Positions 1-8,287 of a DNA stretch of 64,000 bases are shown here, piece by piece (position 1 is the first letter of the stretch; the number at the start of each line of letters is the position of its first letter). The translations under genes were made by a program, and so were the position numbers. Location: assembly GCF_044239695.1 (NCBI RefSeq), contig NZ_JBIIAW010000002.1:10925-74924 (forward strand), given 5' to 3'. The DNA is from Pseudolysinimonas_A sp044239695 (GTDB lineage Bacteria; Actinomycetota; Actinomycetes; Actinomycetales; Microbacteriaceae). A model generated the notes under the pieces. The model did no database searches. It was not told the origin of the DNA and saw nothing but the letters and a program-made list of their open reading frames with translations.

Positions 1-1
1 G

Positions 2-316
2 GTCGCCGCGCGTCTGCGCTCGGTGGTGCGCGAGACGGATGTCATCGGCCGGTTCGGCGGCGACGAGTTCATCGTGCTCTGCCCCGAGACCGACGACTCT
101 CAGGCCGAGGTGATCGGTGAGCGACTGCGGCAGGCCGTCGAGCAGCCGATGGAATGGCTCCCGGCCGGTTTCGCGGTGTCGGCGAGCGTCGGCGTCGTCG
201 TGCATGACGCGAGCGAGCACCGACCGACGACGGACGAACTCGTGCAGATCGCCGACGCCGAGATGTATCGGGCGAAGAACAGCGGCCGCAACCGCGTGAG
301 CATCGCGGGTCGCTAG
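2..316 (+). CDS. GGDEF domain protein (diguanylate cyclase), C-terminal part
   Basis: The reading frame is open from the first bases of the window, so the start and any sensor domain lie upstream. The visible 104 residues are the second half of a GGDEF domain, which makes cyclic di-GMP from two GTP. The signature GGDEF is intact. Five residues before it is RETD, matching the RxxD inhibitory site through which c-di-GMP feeds back on active cyclases. The tail (ADAEMYRAKNSGRNRV) is the usual end of the domain. Both the active site and the I-site are present, so the domain is probably active. The partner domain cannot be seen, and the gene faces the convergent ferritin-like gene downstream. Confidence 0.9.
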   Translation, partial: VAARLRSVVRETDVIGRFGGDEFIVLCPETDDSQAEVIGERLRQAVEQPMEWLPAGFAVSASVGVVVHDASEHRPTTDELVQIADAEMYRAKNSGRNRVSIAGR

Positions 317-337
317 ACCCGCGGAGGCGTCGAGCGG

Positions 338-1186
338 CTAGACCGCGACCGACTCCTCCGTCAGCGGCACGGCGTCGGGGGTGCCTTCCCCCTCGGCCGA
401 GATGCCGCGCTTGTCGAGGGCGCTCTCGACGATCGTGAGGCCGGTCATCCCGGGCAGCTTCGCGATGTGCGAGTCGATGCTGCGGATGAGCTTGCGTCCT
501 TCCGCTCCGGCGAAGAGGTGGCCCATGACGTGGGTCACCTCGCTGTCGGGCGAGATGGTCGAGCCGACCGGTGCCCAGAACCTGCTGAGGGCGAACCGGG
601 CGATGACCTGGGCCTTCTTGCTCTTCTCGAGGCGGTCGCGTGCCTGCGACGCGTAGAAGGCGACGTGCTTGGTCTCCTGCGCCGCGATCCGCTTGAGCAG
701 TTCGGCGAGCACGGGGTGGTTCTCCTGGCGGGCCATGCGCAGGTAGGCGGCGTTGGCCGACCACTCGTTGGCGGCGCCCCAGGCCATGTGCACGGCGACG
801 AAGTCGTTGCCGACGAGGCCGCCGAGCATCGACTGCTTGATCGGGTCGAGGCGGTCCTTCCACCCGAGCTTGAGCCGCGACGCCTTGAGCTCGTCGAAGT
901 CGACGGTGATCCCGTGCTTGCCGAGGACGGCGGCGAGGGCCTCCCCGTGCCAGAACTCCTCGCGGTTCCACATCGTCATGAACGAGCCGACTTCGGGCTC
1001 CTTGTGGGACGGCGTGGTGAGCAGATCCCGGAGGTAGCAGACCGTGTGGTATTCGACGTCGCACATGTAGCGCAGCACGCGCAGGCTCGACTCCGGCAAC
1101 GGGTTGGTCTCGAACGATTCGAGGTCGAGATCGGTCCAGGTCACCGGCTCGGAGTTGGCGGTGTACTTGTCGATGTCGAACGCCAC
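338..1186 (-). CDS. Ferritin-like diiron protein A (acyl-ACP-desaturase-like)
   Basis: This 282-residue all-helical protein carries a complete set of candidate diiron ligands: E45 with H47 nearby, E77-x-x-H80 within EEFWHGE, E141, and E171-x-x-H174 within ETKH. The spacing and the EEFWHG and ETKH motifs resemble the soluble acyl-ACP desaturase/R2-like fold (EENRHG and DEKRH in plant desaturases). No signal peptide or membrane segment is visible. It is the last gene of a leftward operon, 30 bases after the acyl reductase/HAD gene, and is paralogous to the gene at 3529-4305. Inference: an O2-dependent oxidase or desaturase acting on a lipid made by this cluster, possibly an alkyl ether lipid. 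The substrate is not known from sequence. Confidence 0.8.
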   Translation of the reverse strand: MAFDIDKYTANSEPVTWTDLDLESFETNPLPESSLRVLRYMCDVEYHTVCYLRDLLTTPSHKEPEVGSFMTMWNREEFWHGEALAAVLGKHGITVDFDELKASRLKLGWKDRLDPIKQSMLGGLVGNDFVAVHMAWGAANEWSANAAYLRMARQENHPVLAELLKRIAAQETKHVAFYASQARDRLEKSKKAQVIARFALSRFWAPVGSTISPDSEVTHVMGHLFAGAEGRKLIRSIDSHIAKLPGMTGLTIVESALDKRGISAEGEGTPDAVPLTEESVAV

Positions 1187-1216
1187 GGGTGGCTCCCTTA
1201 GTCGGAGGGGGTCGGG

Positions 1217-3532
1217 TTACTGCTTCTCGGGCTTCGGAGCCGCGGCGGGCACCGGATTGCCGTCCATCAAAGCACGCTTCGGTGAACGCATGCCCTTCTT
1301 CCAGTTCTGAATCGGCCACTGACGCTTCTGCGCCTCTTTGGCCAACTGGGGGTCGGGATTGACCGCGGTGGGGTGGCCGAGCATCTCGAGCCATCCCAGG
1401 TCGGCATGGCTGTCGCCGTAGCCGTACGACGCGGCGAGGTCGGCGCCGTGCTCCGTGGCGTACCGCGCGAGCCAGGCCGCGCGCGACTCGTCGACGATCG
1501 GCGGCTTCGTGAGGTATCCCGTGAGCACCCCGTCGCGCTCGTGCATCGTGGTCGCGACGACCTCGTCGAAGAGGTTCTCGAACGGCTTCGCGAGCAAGCC
1601 GATCGACCCCGACACCAGCACCGTCCGGTGTCCGGCGTCCTTGTGCGCCTGGATCTGCGCGAGGGCTTCGTGGCTCGTGTGACGGCGCATCGTGGTGCCG
1701 TAGCCGCCCGCGACGATCTTCTCCAGACGCGCCACCGGCATGCCCTCGTAGCGGCGCAGGAAGCTGCGGATGAACTCGCCCCGGTTCCGGCGTTCGGCGC
1801 GCAGGTAGCCGGGGACCGAACCGAGGATGCGCAGCACCTCGCCGGGCCAGGCGGCCTTGCGCAGGCCCGCGGAGCGCACCCAGAGGTACTGCTGCACGAT
1901 GTTCGAGTCGACGACCGTGCCCTCCATGTCGAACACGGCGAGCACGTCGCCGCGAGGCGGCAGCTCGGCCCGACGGGTCGGCACGGCGGCGGCGCGCTCG
2001 GCCTGGCGGGCGCGTGAGAACGCCGTGGTGAGGTTCGTGATCGCCGGGAAGTGCACGTTCTGCAGGTAGTCGTCCCAGTCGATCGCCGAGATGTCGAAGC
2101 CCTTGTCGGCCTTCTCCTTCGCGGGGAGGGCGTCATGCAACGCGCGGAGGTTGGTGTCGTCGAAGATCAGCTCGGTCTCGACGTACACGCGGTAGAGCGA
2201 CACGAAGTTGCGCAGGGTCGCGAGGTCGGCGACGCCCTTCTGCAGCTTCGCGAGGGTCGCCGTCGAGCCCTTCGTCTTCGGCAGGATCCGCAGGGCGCGT
2301 TCGCCGGCGCGCACCCGGCGTTCGAGCCGGTTGATGCCGCGCTCGACCTTGTCGGGCCCGGGGAACTTCCACTCGGGAGCCGCGATCGGGTTGCCCTTGC
2401 GGTCGGTGAGCGGGTTCTTCACGAAGAACTGGTGCACGTTCTCGTACATCTGGTGGAACGGCACGGGATTCGAGGCGCCCGAGGCGACGTGGTAGTACTC
2501 CGGCTCGCCCTTCTTCGCGGGGTTGGCCGCGGCGGCGAGGATCGTGTTGACGACGTAGTCGACCGGGATGAGGTCGAGGATGCTGTCGGGCAGACCGGGG
2601 AACTCGGGAAGCTGACCCTTGCCGTAGGCCATGATCAGCGGGTCGGCGACCTTGAAGCCGTCGATCCAGCCGGGGTAGGGATGCTTGAGGGCGCTCTCGA
2701 TGATCGCGGGGCGCACGATCGACAGACGGTGGTCCTGGCCCCACAGCTCTTCGGCGGCGCGCTCGGAGAACGCCTTCGACAACGTGTAGACGTCGGTCCA
2801 GCCGAGGCTCTGGGCGCGGGTGCGGCCGGCATCCACCAGTTCCTTCTTGACCCACGCGGTGCGCGCGACCTCGCTCCACTTGGCGACGGCCTGCGGGCCC
2901 TCCTTGCCGTGGTCGGCCTGCGCGACCTGCATGAACTCGCGCAGACGGTGCGGTTCTCGCGACTCGTTCTCGATGCGGGTGTGGGCGGCGAACGCGGACG
3001 CGTACTCGGCGCGCCAATCCACGTCGTGCTTGAGGCTCGCCTCGGGCGCGACGCCCTTGCGCAGGCCCTGCACGTAGCAGGTGGAGACGTGCACGACGCG
3101 CGGGTCGCCCCCGGCGGCGCGGACGCTCTCGTAGAGGTTGATGGCGCCGCCGATGTTGGCCTCGAACGACTCGTTGATCGGGTCGTCGAACGAGACGCTC
3201 GCGGCGCTGTGGATGACGAGGTCGAGATCCTTCGGCAGGGTCATCGGCGAGCTCAAGCCCCCCGCCAACACCTTGATGCGGTTCTTGACGGCGTCCTCGA
3301 CGCCGCGCTCGCCGACCTTGTCGCGCCAAGCGGCGAAGACGGGTTTCTGCAAGAGGGAGCGCACGCGGTCCTCTGCGCTCGCCCCGCCCTTCACGCGCAC
3401 GAGGATCGTCACCGTCGTGTCGGGGTGGTCGTTGAGCAGTCGTTCGAGCACGGCCTGACCGACGAAGCCGGTGGCCCCGGTCAGGAAGACCTTCGCACTG
3501 CCCAGATCGGTGGTCGCCTTCTTCGGAGTCAC
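1217..3532 (-). CDS. Fatty acyl reductase (extended SDR) fused to a HAD-IB phosphatase-like domain
   Basis: The 771-residue protein has two parts. Residues about 10-380 are an extended SDR/male-sterility type NAD(P)-binding domain (TGATGFVG near residue 18, VHSAASVSFD, and TDVYTLSK with the YxxxK pair). A linker follows, and residues about 530-740 form a HAD-IB domain (FDMEGT motif I, VLVSGS motif II, GYGDSHADLGWL motif IV). Reductases of the first type turn acyl-CoA or acyl-ACP into fatty aldehyde or alcohol. HAD-IB enzymes are usually phosphatases. The second Asp of HAD motif I is Glu here. The GTG start overlaps the stop of the upstream ferritin-like gene by four bases, which suggests coupled translation. 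Inference: it supplies fatty alcohol to the AGPS-like enzyme encoded divergently. Confidence 0.82.
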   Translation of the reverse strand: MTPKKATTDLGSAKVFLTGATGFVGQAVLERLLNDHPDTTVTILVRVKGGASAEDRVRSLLQKPVFAAWRDKVGERGVEDAVKNRIKVLAGGLSSPMTLPKDLDLVIHSAASVSFDDPINESFEANIGGAINLYESVRAAGGDPRVVHVSTCYVQGLRKGVAPEASLKHDVDWRAEYASAFAAHTRIENESREPHRLREFMQVAQADHGKEGPQAVAKWSEVARTAWVKKELVDAGRTRAQSLGWTDVYTLSKAFSERAAEELWGQDHRLSIVRPAIIESALKHPYPGWIDGFKVADPLIMAYGKGQLPEFPGLPDSILDLIPVDYVVNTILAAAANPAKKGEPEYYHVASGASNPVPFHQMYENVHQFFVKNPLTDRKGNPIAAPEWKFPGPDKVERGINRLERRVRAGERALRILPKTKGSTATLAKLQKGVADLATLRNFVSLYRVYVETELIFDDTNLRALHDALPAKEKADKGFDISAIDWDDYLQNVHFPAITNLTTAFSRARQAERAAAVPTRRAELPPRGDVLAVFDMEGTVVDSNIVQQYLWVRSAGLRKAAWPGEVLRILGSVPGYLRAERRNRGEFIRSFLRRYEGMPVARLEKIVAGGYGTTMRRHTSHEALAQIQAHKDAGHRTVLVSGSIGLLAKPFENLFDEVVATTMHERDGVLTGYLTKPPIVDESRAAWLARYATEHGADLAASYGYGDSHADLGWLEMLGHPTAVNPDPQLAKEAQKRQWPIQNWKKGMRSPKRALMDGNPVPAAAPKPEKQ

Positions 3533-4305
3533 GGGACCAGTCTCGCAGCCACGGTGGGTGCGACGTCACTCAGGCCCGGGAGTGCGGCGACCAGCGCCGA
3601 GATCTCGGCCGCCCGGGCGGCTCCCTCGGGTCCGCCGAACACCGCCGCCTCGAAGTAGGCCCGATCCTGTGCCGAGCGGTCGACGGCGCCGAGCGGCCAC
3701 GCGGAGCGCTTGACCTCCTTCTGCGCGAGCTTCCGCGCGCGTGCCGAGCCCGACAACCGGCGCTCGGCGTCTTCGGCGAGGAACGCGATGTGCCGTTCCT
3801 TCAGCTCGATGATCATGTCGGCGACCGGACGGATGGCGACGGCGAGCTCGCCGAGCCGCCGGTAGGCCGCCGCGGTGATCCATTCGTCGATGAGGCCCGT
3901 GGTCACGTGCGCGGCGACGAGCTCGGGCCCCGCGATGTTGCCGGCGATCGCGCGCGCGATCGGTCCGCGGCGTTCGAAGCGCTCGCGCGGCGAGAGCCGG
4001 CGGGCACCCTCGGGAGAGGTGAGGTCGTGGCCGGTGGCCTCGAGCACGGCGTCGAGCGCGTCGGCGACCCAGAACTTCTCGAACGCCCAGGTCGTGAGGA
4101 ACGCGGTGACGCGGGCATCCTTGTGCGTCGCCGTCACGAGAACGTTCCGCATCCGCTCCATCGTGTGGTGCTCGAGGTCGCGCATCGTGCGCACCAGACG
4201 GGCGGCATCGGCGTCGAGGTCGGCCGGGGTGAGGGCCTCGAGATCGAGTTCCGCGCGGTGGCTGCCGCGCGCGGTGCGGGCGAACTCACGGACGTCGAAA
4301 GTCAT
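3529..4305 (-). CDS. Ferritin-like protein B, paralog of protein A with lost metal ligands
   Basis: The start is set at the ATG at 4305 (MTFDVREF), which aligns with the start of protein A (MAFDIDKY). An 11-residue upstream extension is possible but unlikely. The 258 residues align with protein A almost without gaps to residue 141: E45, E76 and E141 are kept. The second helix reads EKFWVAD, so the ExxH pair becomes K77/V80, and ETKH becomes KERH (K169). A normal diiron site therefore looks impossible. It is the first gene of the leftward operon. Inference: a catalytically dead partner or scaffold of protein A, kept because the two act as a heteromer. Confidence 0.75.
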   Translation of the reverse strand: MTFDVREFARTARGSHRAELDLEALTPADLDADAARLVRTMRDLEHHTMERMRNVLVTATHKDARVTAFLTTWAFEKFWVADALDAVLEATGHDLTSPEGARRLSPRERFERRGPIARAIAGNIAGPELVAAHVTTGLIDEWITAAAYRRLGELAVAIRPVADMIIELKERHIAFLAEDAERRLSGSARARKLAQKEVKRSAWPLGAVDRSAQDRAYFEAAVFGGPEGAARAAEISALVAALPGLSDVAPTVAARLVP

Positions 4306-4369
4306 GGGGTGGGGCCCTTCGTCACGCGGCGGCCCCATCCCGGCTGCTTCGCGATGGTGCCCTGCACCG

Positions 4370-4375
4370 TATCGT
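4370..4375 (+). promoter_or_regulatory. -10 box (TATCGT) of a leaderless transcript
   Basis: TATCGT ends seven bases before the ATG at 4383, and no ribosome binding site lies between. This matches the leaderless pattern (TANNNT then 6-7 bases then the start codon) seen at about 16 genes in the window. No convincing -35 box was found. Confidence 0.6.
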
Positions 4376-4382
4376 AAGGCAC

Positions 4383-5165
4383 ATGGGTATCGCTCTCGTC
4401 ACGGGAGGGACGTCGGGGATCGGCGCCACCTTCGCCCGCCAACTGGCCGCGAACGGCGACGACATCGTGCTCGTCGCCCGGGACGAGTCGAGGCTCGAAC
4501 AGATGGCCCATGAACTGCGCGGCATGGGTCGCGAGGTCGAGATCCTGCCCGCCGATCTGTCGAAGCGGGCGGACGTCGCCAAGGTCGTGACGCGTCTCGA
4601 GGACGCGGCCCGGCCGATCGACGTGCTCGTGAACAATGCCGGTTTCGGCATGCATTCCAAGCTGTCGGATGCCGACTCCACGGTTCACGACTTCGCCTTC
4701 GAGGTCATGGTGCGTGCCGTGCGCGAACTCGGAGCCGCGGCGGCCCGCTCGATGCGCGCGCGGGGGCACGGCCGCATCATCAACGTCTCGAGCACCGCGG
4801 GCTTCATCACGATGGCGAGCGGGTACTCGGCGATCAAGACCTGGGTCACCGCGTTCAGCGAGGGACTCTCCAACGACCTGCACAGGACCGGCGTCACCGT
4901 CACGGCGCTCTGCCCCGGCTGGGTGCATACCGAATTCCATGCCCGCGCGGGAATCTCGAAGGGCGGCATCCCGAGCTGGATGTGGCTCGACTCCGAAAAG
5001 CTCGTGAAATCCGCGTTGCGGGATGCCGAGCGGGGCAAGGTCATCTCCATACCGAGTGTTCGGTACAAGGTGCTGATGTGGTTCGCCCGACACCTCCCGA
5101 GGTCGGCCGTCCGGTCGATCTCCCGTGCCATTTCGTCCAGTCGCAGTAGTACCGTGACGGAGTGA
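4383..5165 (+). CDS. Short-chain dehydrogenase/reductase, candidate alkyl-DHAP reductase
   Basis: A classical SDR of 260 residues: cofactor motif TGGTSGIG at the N-terminus, NNAG in the middle, and the catalytic Ser with YSAIK (YxxxK). The C-terminus has a short hydrophobic/basic stretch that may contact membranes. It opens a rightward operon and is followed directly by a PlsC-type acyltransferase and an AGPS-like flavoenzyme. In ether-lipid synthesis the step after alkyl-DHAP synthase is NADPH-dependent reduction of the ketone. In animals an SDR (DHRS7B/PexRAP) does this, so that role fits here. This is inference from context, since SDR sequence alone does not fix the substrate. Confidence 0.85.
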   Translation: MGIALVTGGTSGIGATFARQLAANGDDIVLVARDESRLEQMAHELRGMGREVEILPADLSKRADVAKVVTRLEDAARPIDVLVNNAGFGMHSKLSDADSTVHDFAFEVMVRAVRELGAAAARSMRARGHGRIINVSSTAGFITMASGYSAIKTWVTAFSEGLSNDLHRTGVTVTALCPGWVHTEFHARAGISKGGIPSWMWLDSEKLVKSALRDAERGKVISIPSVRYKVLMWFARHLPRSAVRSISRAISSSRSSTVTE

Positions 5166-5197
5166 CCGAAGACGAGCGCGCGGAGAAGGAGCGATCC

Positions 5198-5920
5198 ATG
5201 TCCGCGAAGGCGAAGCGGTTCACCTCGAAAGGTCGCGCCGCCGCGCGGTTCGTCGCCCAACGCGGGCTGCTCGTGCCCGTCGCCTGGTCGACCGTCAAGG
5301 TCGAAGTGCACGGCGTCAAGAACCTGAAGAAGGTCGGCAAGTCCTTCATCGTCATCGCCAACCACTCGAGTCACCTCGACGCCCCGCTCATCCTGGGATC
5401 CCTGCCGATGCGGATGTCGCGCTATCTCGCCGCCGGCGCCGCGGCGGACTACTTCTTCGACGTCTGGTGGCGACGCGGCCTGACCAGCCTGTTCTTCAAC
5501 GCGTTCCCGGTCGACCGCTCCGGCGTGAACCCGCGCGGGGTGAGCGCGAAGGTGCTGCTGCAGAAGGGGGTGCCGCTGACGGTGTTCCCCGAGGGCACCC
5601 GCGCGAAGGACTACCGCAAGCTCGGCCACTTCAAGCCCGGTGCCGCGGCCCTGGCCTCCGCGACCGGAGTGCCGATCGTCCCCGTGGCTCTCGTCGGTGC
5701 CGGTCGCGCCCACCCGCGGGGCGGCAAGTGGCCCAAGCCCGGCCGCCTCGCCGTCGGCGTCGTCTACGGAGAGCCGATGTACGCTCGCGACGGCGAAGTG
5801 CCGACCGCGTTCATGGCCCGGGTGAAGGCTCAGATCGAGAGCATGATCGCCGAGCACGGCCCCCGCATCCTGGGCTCCGACTACCGAGCCCCCGAAGAAC
5901 CCGAAGGAAAGCGTTCATGA
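5198..5920 (+). CDS. 1-acyl-glycerol-3-phosphate acyltransferase family (PlsC)
   Basis: The start is the ATG at 5198, which has AAGGAG six bases upstream. A GTG at 5162 overlapping the SDR stop would add 12 charged residues and is the alternative. The protein (240 residues) has the PlsC signature: NHSSHLDAP (HX4D), FNAFPVDRSG, FPEGTR, and VPIVPVAL in place of the proline-rich block. It transfers an acyl group to a glycerol-phosphate acceptor at the membrane. AGPS needs 1-acyl-DHAP, and the eukaryotic DHAP acyltransferase (GNPAT) is also a PlsC-type enzyme. In this operon it may therefore acylate DHAP, or add the sn-2 chain. Its stop overlaps the next start as ATGA. Confidence 0.88.
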   Translation: MSAKAKRFTSKGRAAARFVAQRGLLVPVAWSTVKVEVHGVKNLKKVGKSFIVIANHSSHLDAPLILGSLPMRMSRYLAAGAAADYFFDVWWRRGLTSLFFNAFPVDRSGVNPRGVSAKVLLQKGVPLTVFPEGTRAKDYRKLGHFKPGAAALASATGVPIVPVALVGAGRAHPRGGKWPKPGRLAVGVVYGEPMYARDGEVPTAFMARVKAQIESMIAEHGPRILGSDYRAPEEPEGKRS

Positions 5921-7728
5921 CCGACGTCGACAACAAGAAGGTCAGCCACATGAAGTGGTGGGGCTGGGGCAACGAGGGCACAGCTTTCCACTGGAAGGAC
6001 AAGCCCGCGTTCGCGCCGTTCGTGCTGAAGGCGGTCGGACTCGATCTGCACTCGGCGACGCCGGCGAAGGCGCCGGCGTTCGAGGAGATGACGATCGCGA
6101 AGCCCGTCGCGTCCGCCGCCTTCCTGAAGACTCTCGGCGGGATCGTCGGCGCCGATGATGTCCGCACCGACGACATGGAGCGCGTGGTCCACGTCTACGG
6201 CAAGAGCCTGCGCGACCTCGCCCGCATCCGCGCCAACCAGGTGCTGCGCTACCCCGACGTCGTCGTCTACCCCGACGACGAGGCGGAGGTGCAGCAGATC
6301 GTGGATGCCGCGGTCGCCGCGGATGCCGTGGTGATCCCGTTCGGCGGCGGCAGCAACATCGCGGGGTCGCTCGAGCCCGTCCCCACCGAGAAGCGCACGA
6401 TCATCTCGCTCGATCTCGGCCGCCTCAACAAGGTGCTCGACATCGACCCGGACGCGGGGACGGCGCGCATCCAGGCCGGTGCCCTCGGCCCCGACCTCGA
6501 AGAGCAGCTGCAGAAGAAGGGCTGGACGATCGGGCACTTCCCCGACTCGTTCACCCACTCCACGATCGGCGGGTGGGTCGCGACCCGCTCCTCCGGCATG
6601 CAGAGCGACCGCTTCGGCGACATCGCGCAGATCGCCCGCGGCCTGCGGGTCGCGCGTCCGGGTGGGACCCTCGTCATCCGCTCGTTGCCGTCGACCTCGA
6701 CCGGCCCGAGCGTGCGCGAGATGATCCTCGGCTCGGAGGGGCGCCTGGGCGTCATCACCGAGGTGACCGCGCAGATCCGCCGCAACGCCGAGGTGCGCGA
6801 GATCCAGGCGTACTTCTTCCCGAACTTCGAGACCGGACTTGCGGCCATGCAGGAGATCAACGAGTCCGACGCCCACCCGTCGATCACGCGCGTCTCCGAC
6901 GGGCGCGAGTCGGGCTTCTCGCTCGCCACGAGCAAGGAGCGGAAGGGCGCGGACAAGTTCCTCGCCGGTACCGTGCTGCCGCAGCTGATGAAGAGCAAGG
7001 GCTGGGCGAAGCAGCCGGGCGGACTCGACAACATCGCGCTGTCGTTCATCGGCTTCGAAGGCACCAAGGAGGGCACCAAGTTCTCCAAGGCCATCGTCGA
7101 CAAGATCGTCAAGAAGCACAACGGCATGGGCGTCGGCACCGGCCCGGGCGTGCTCTACGACCAGAAGAAATTCGACACCCCGTACCTGCGCGACTTCCTG
7201 CTCGACTACGGCGCCGTCGGCGACGTCTCCGAGACGGCGGCCCCGTGGTCGAAGCTCCAGGCGGTCTACGACGGCACGATCAAGGCCGCCGAGGACGCGT
7301 ACGCGTCGATCGGGATCAAGGGCTGGATCATGGCGCACATGTCGCACTCGTACCACTCGGGCGCGTGCCTGTACTTCACCTTCGCGTTCGTCGAGAAGAG
7401 CGACATGCTCGCCGAGTACGACGTCGTGAAGTCGGCGATCCAGCAGGCGTTCATCGACAACGGCGCGACGCTCTCCCACCACCACGGCGTCGGTGTGGAG
7501 CATTCGCCGTGGATGGAGCAGGACATCTCGAGCCAGGGCGTCGCCGTCATGGCGGGGCTGTTCAGCGCAACCGACCCGAAGAACAACCTCAACCCCGGCA
7601 AGATCCTCGGCGCGAAGCCGCAGGCGTCGGGCCCGAAGGCTGCCGCGGGGGCGACGAAGACGGCCGCCGCGAAGGCACCGGCCGCGCGCAAGCCGGCCGC
7701 GAAGAAGCCCGCCACGCAGAAGGCGTAG
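5917..7728 (+). CDS. FAD-linked alkyldihydroxyacetonephosphate synthase-like protein
   Basis: This 603-residue protein matches the AGPS branch of the VAO/PCMH flavoprotein family. It starts with MKWWGWGNE-like residues, has the FAD-binding run PFGGGSNIAGS, then HFPDSFTHSTIGGWVATRSSGM, MILGSEGRLGVITE, GACLYFTFAF and SHHHGVG (His 521-523, the active-site His cluster of AGPS), and ends with DPKNNLNPGKIL. AGPS exchanges the acyl group of acyl-DHAP for a fatty alcohol, forming the ether bond. The last 40 residues are an Ala/Lys/Pro tail of histone-H1-like composition, not part of the enzyme fold. The ATG overlaps the PlsC stop. Some bacterial AGPS-like oxidases may use other substrates, but the neighbours support the ether-lipid role. 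Confidence 0.87.
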   Translation: MTDVDNKKVSHMKWWGWGNEGTAFHWKDKPAFAPFVLKAVGLDLHSATPAKAPAFEEMTIAKPVASAAFLKTLGGIVGADDVRTDDMERVVHVYGKSLRDLARIRANQVLRYPDVVVYPDDEAEVQQIVDAAVAADAVVIPFGGGSNIAGSLEPVPTEKRTIISLDLGRLNKVLDIDPDAGTARIQAGALGPDLEEQLQKKGWTIGHFPDSFTHSTIGGWVATRSSGMQSDRFGDIAQIARGLRVARPGGTLVIRSLPSTSTGPSVREMILGSEGRLGVITEVTAQIRRNAEVREIQAYFFPNFETGLAAMQEINESDAHPSITRVSDGRESGFSLATSKERKGADKFLAGTVLPQLMKSKGWAKQPGGLDNIALSFIGFEGTKEGTKFSKAIVDKIVKKHNGMGVGTGPGVLYDQKKFDTPYLRDFLLDYGAVGDVSETAAPWSKLQAVYDGTIKAAEDAYASIGIKGWIMAHMSHSYHSGACLYFTFAFVEKSDMLAEYDVVKSAIQQAFIDNGATLSHHHGVGVEHSPWMEQDISSQGVAVMAGLFSATDPKNNLNPGKILGAKPQASGPKAAAGATKTAAAKAPAARKPAAKKPATQKA

Positions 7729-7750
7729 CGGGCTTCTCAGGATGCCGTGA

Positions 7751-7766
7751 GCGGGAGGGATCCCGC
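7751..7766. terminator. Hairpin between convergent genes
   Basis: GCGGGA and TCCCGC form a six-base-pair stem with a GGGA loop in the 43-base gap between the AGPS-like gene and the convergent exported-protein gene. There is no T run, so it is only a weak terminator candidate. Confidence 0.35.
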
Positions 7767-7771
7767 GGCGG

Positions 7772-8287
7772 TCAGTCCTCGAACATGCCGTCGAGCGAGA
7801 CGTCGATGTCGTCGAGCAGGTCGCTCACGTCACCGGTGATGTCGCCCGTGATGTCGCCGACGGTGCTGTCGAGCAGGTCGTCGACGGTCGCGTCGACGCC
7901 GTCGATCGCGGTGTCGTTCCCCGACCCGATCGCGGCGTCGTTGCCCGAGCCCAGGACGTTGCCCGACCCGAGGTGGGTGCCGTTCAGGCTCTCGTTGCCG
8001 ATCGCGTTGCCGTTGGCGATGCCTCCGCCGAGCAGGTCGCCGGAGAGGACGTCGCCGGTGTTGACCTCGGGGGCCACGATGACGGGCGACTCGTTGGAGA
8101 CGTCGCCACCGGTGTAGTCGCCGCCGTGGTACGTGCCGCCGAACAGCTCGGTGGTCTTGCTGGTGTTCCAGATCGTCGACGTCGACTCGCTGTCGTCAGC
8201 CATCGCGGGGGCGGTGGCGCCGAGCGCGAGCGCGGCCGTGGCCGTGACGCCGAGGATTCCGAATGCGGTCTTCTTGCGGGTGTTCAT
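7772..8287 (-). CDS. Small exported protein, acidic low-complexity
   Basis: The ATG at 8287 has AAGGAG nine bases upstream. The 171-residue product begins with a clear Sec signal peptide (MNTRKKTAFG, then an alanine/leucine core ending ATAPAMA before DDSES). The mature part has no cysteine and is rich in Gly, Asp, Asn and Ser, with repeating GSGND, IGNES and DITGD-type units and a very acidic end (LLDDIDVSLDGMFED). No known domain was recognised. The composition resembles secreted beta-solenoid or calcium-binding linker proteins, but no canonical RTX nonamer is present. It probably sits at or outside the cell surface. Function unknown. Confidence 0.75.
   Translation of the reverse strand: MNTRKKTAFGILGVTATAALALGATAPAMADDSESTSTIWNTSKTTELFGGTYHGGDYTGGDVSNESPVIVAPEVNTGDVLSGDLLGGGIANGNAIGNESLNGTHLGSGNVLGSGNDAAIGSGNDTAIDGVDATVDDLLDSTVGDITGDITGDVSDLLDDIDVSLDGMFED

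Noticed and set aside
338..1201. Open frame on the + strand opposite the ferritin-like gene
   Set aside because: No motifs. The antisense protein has clear diiron ligands and matching operon context.
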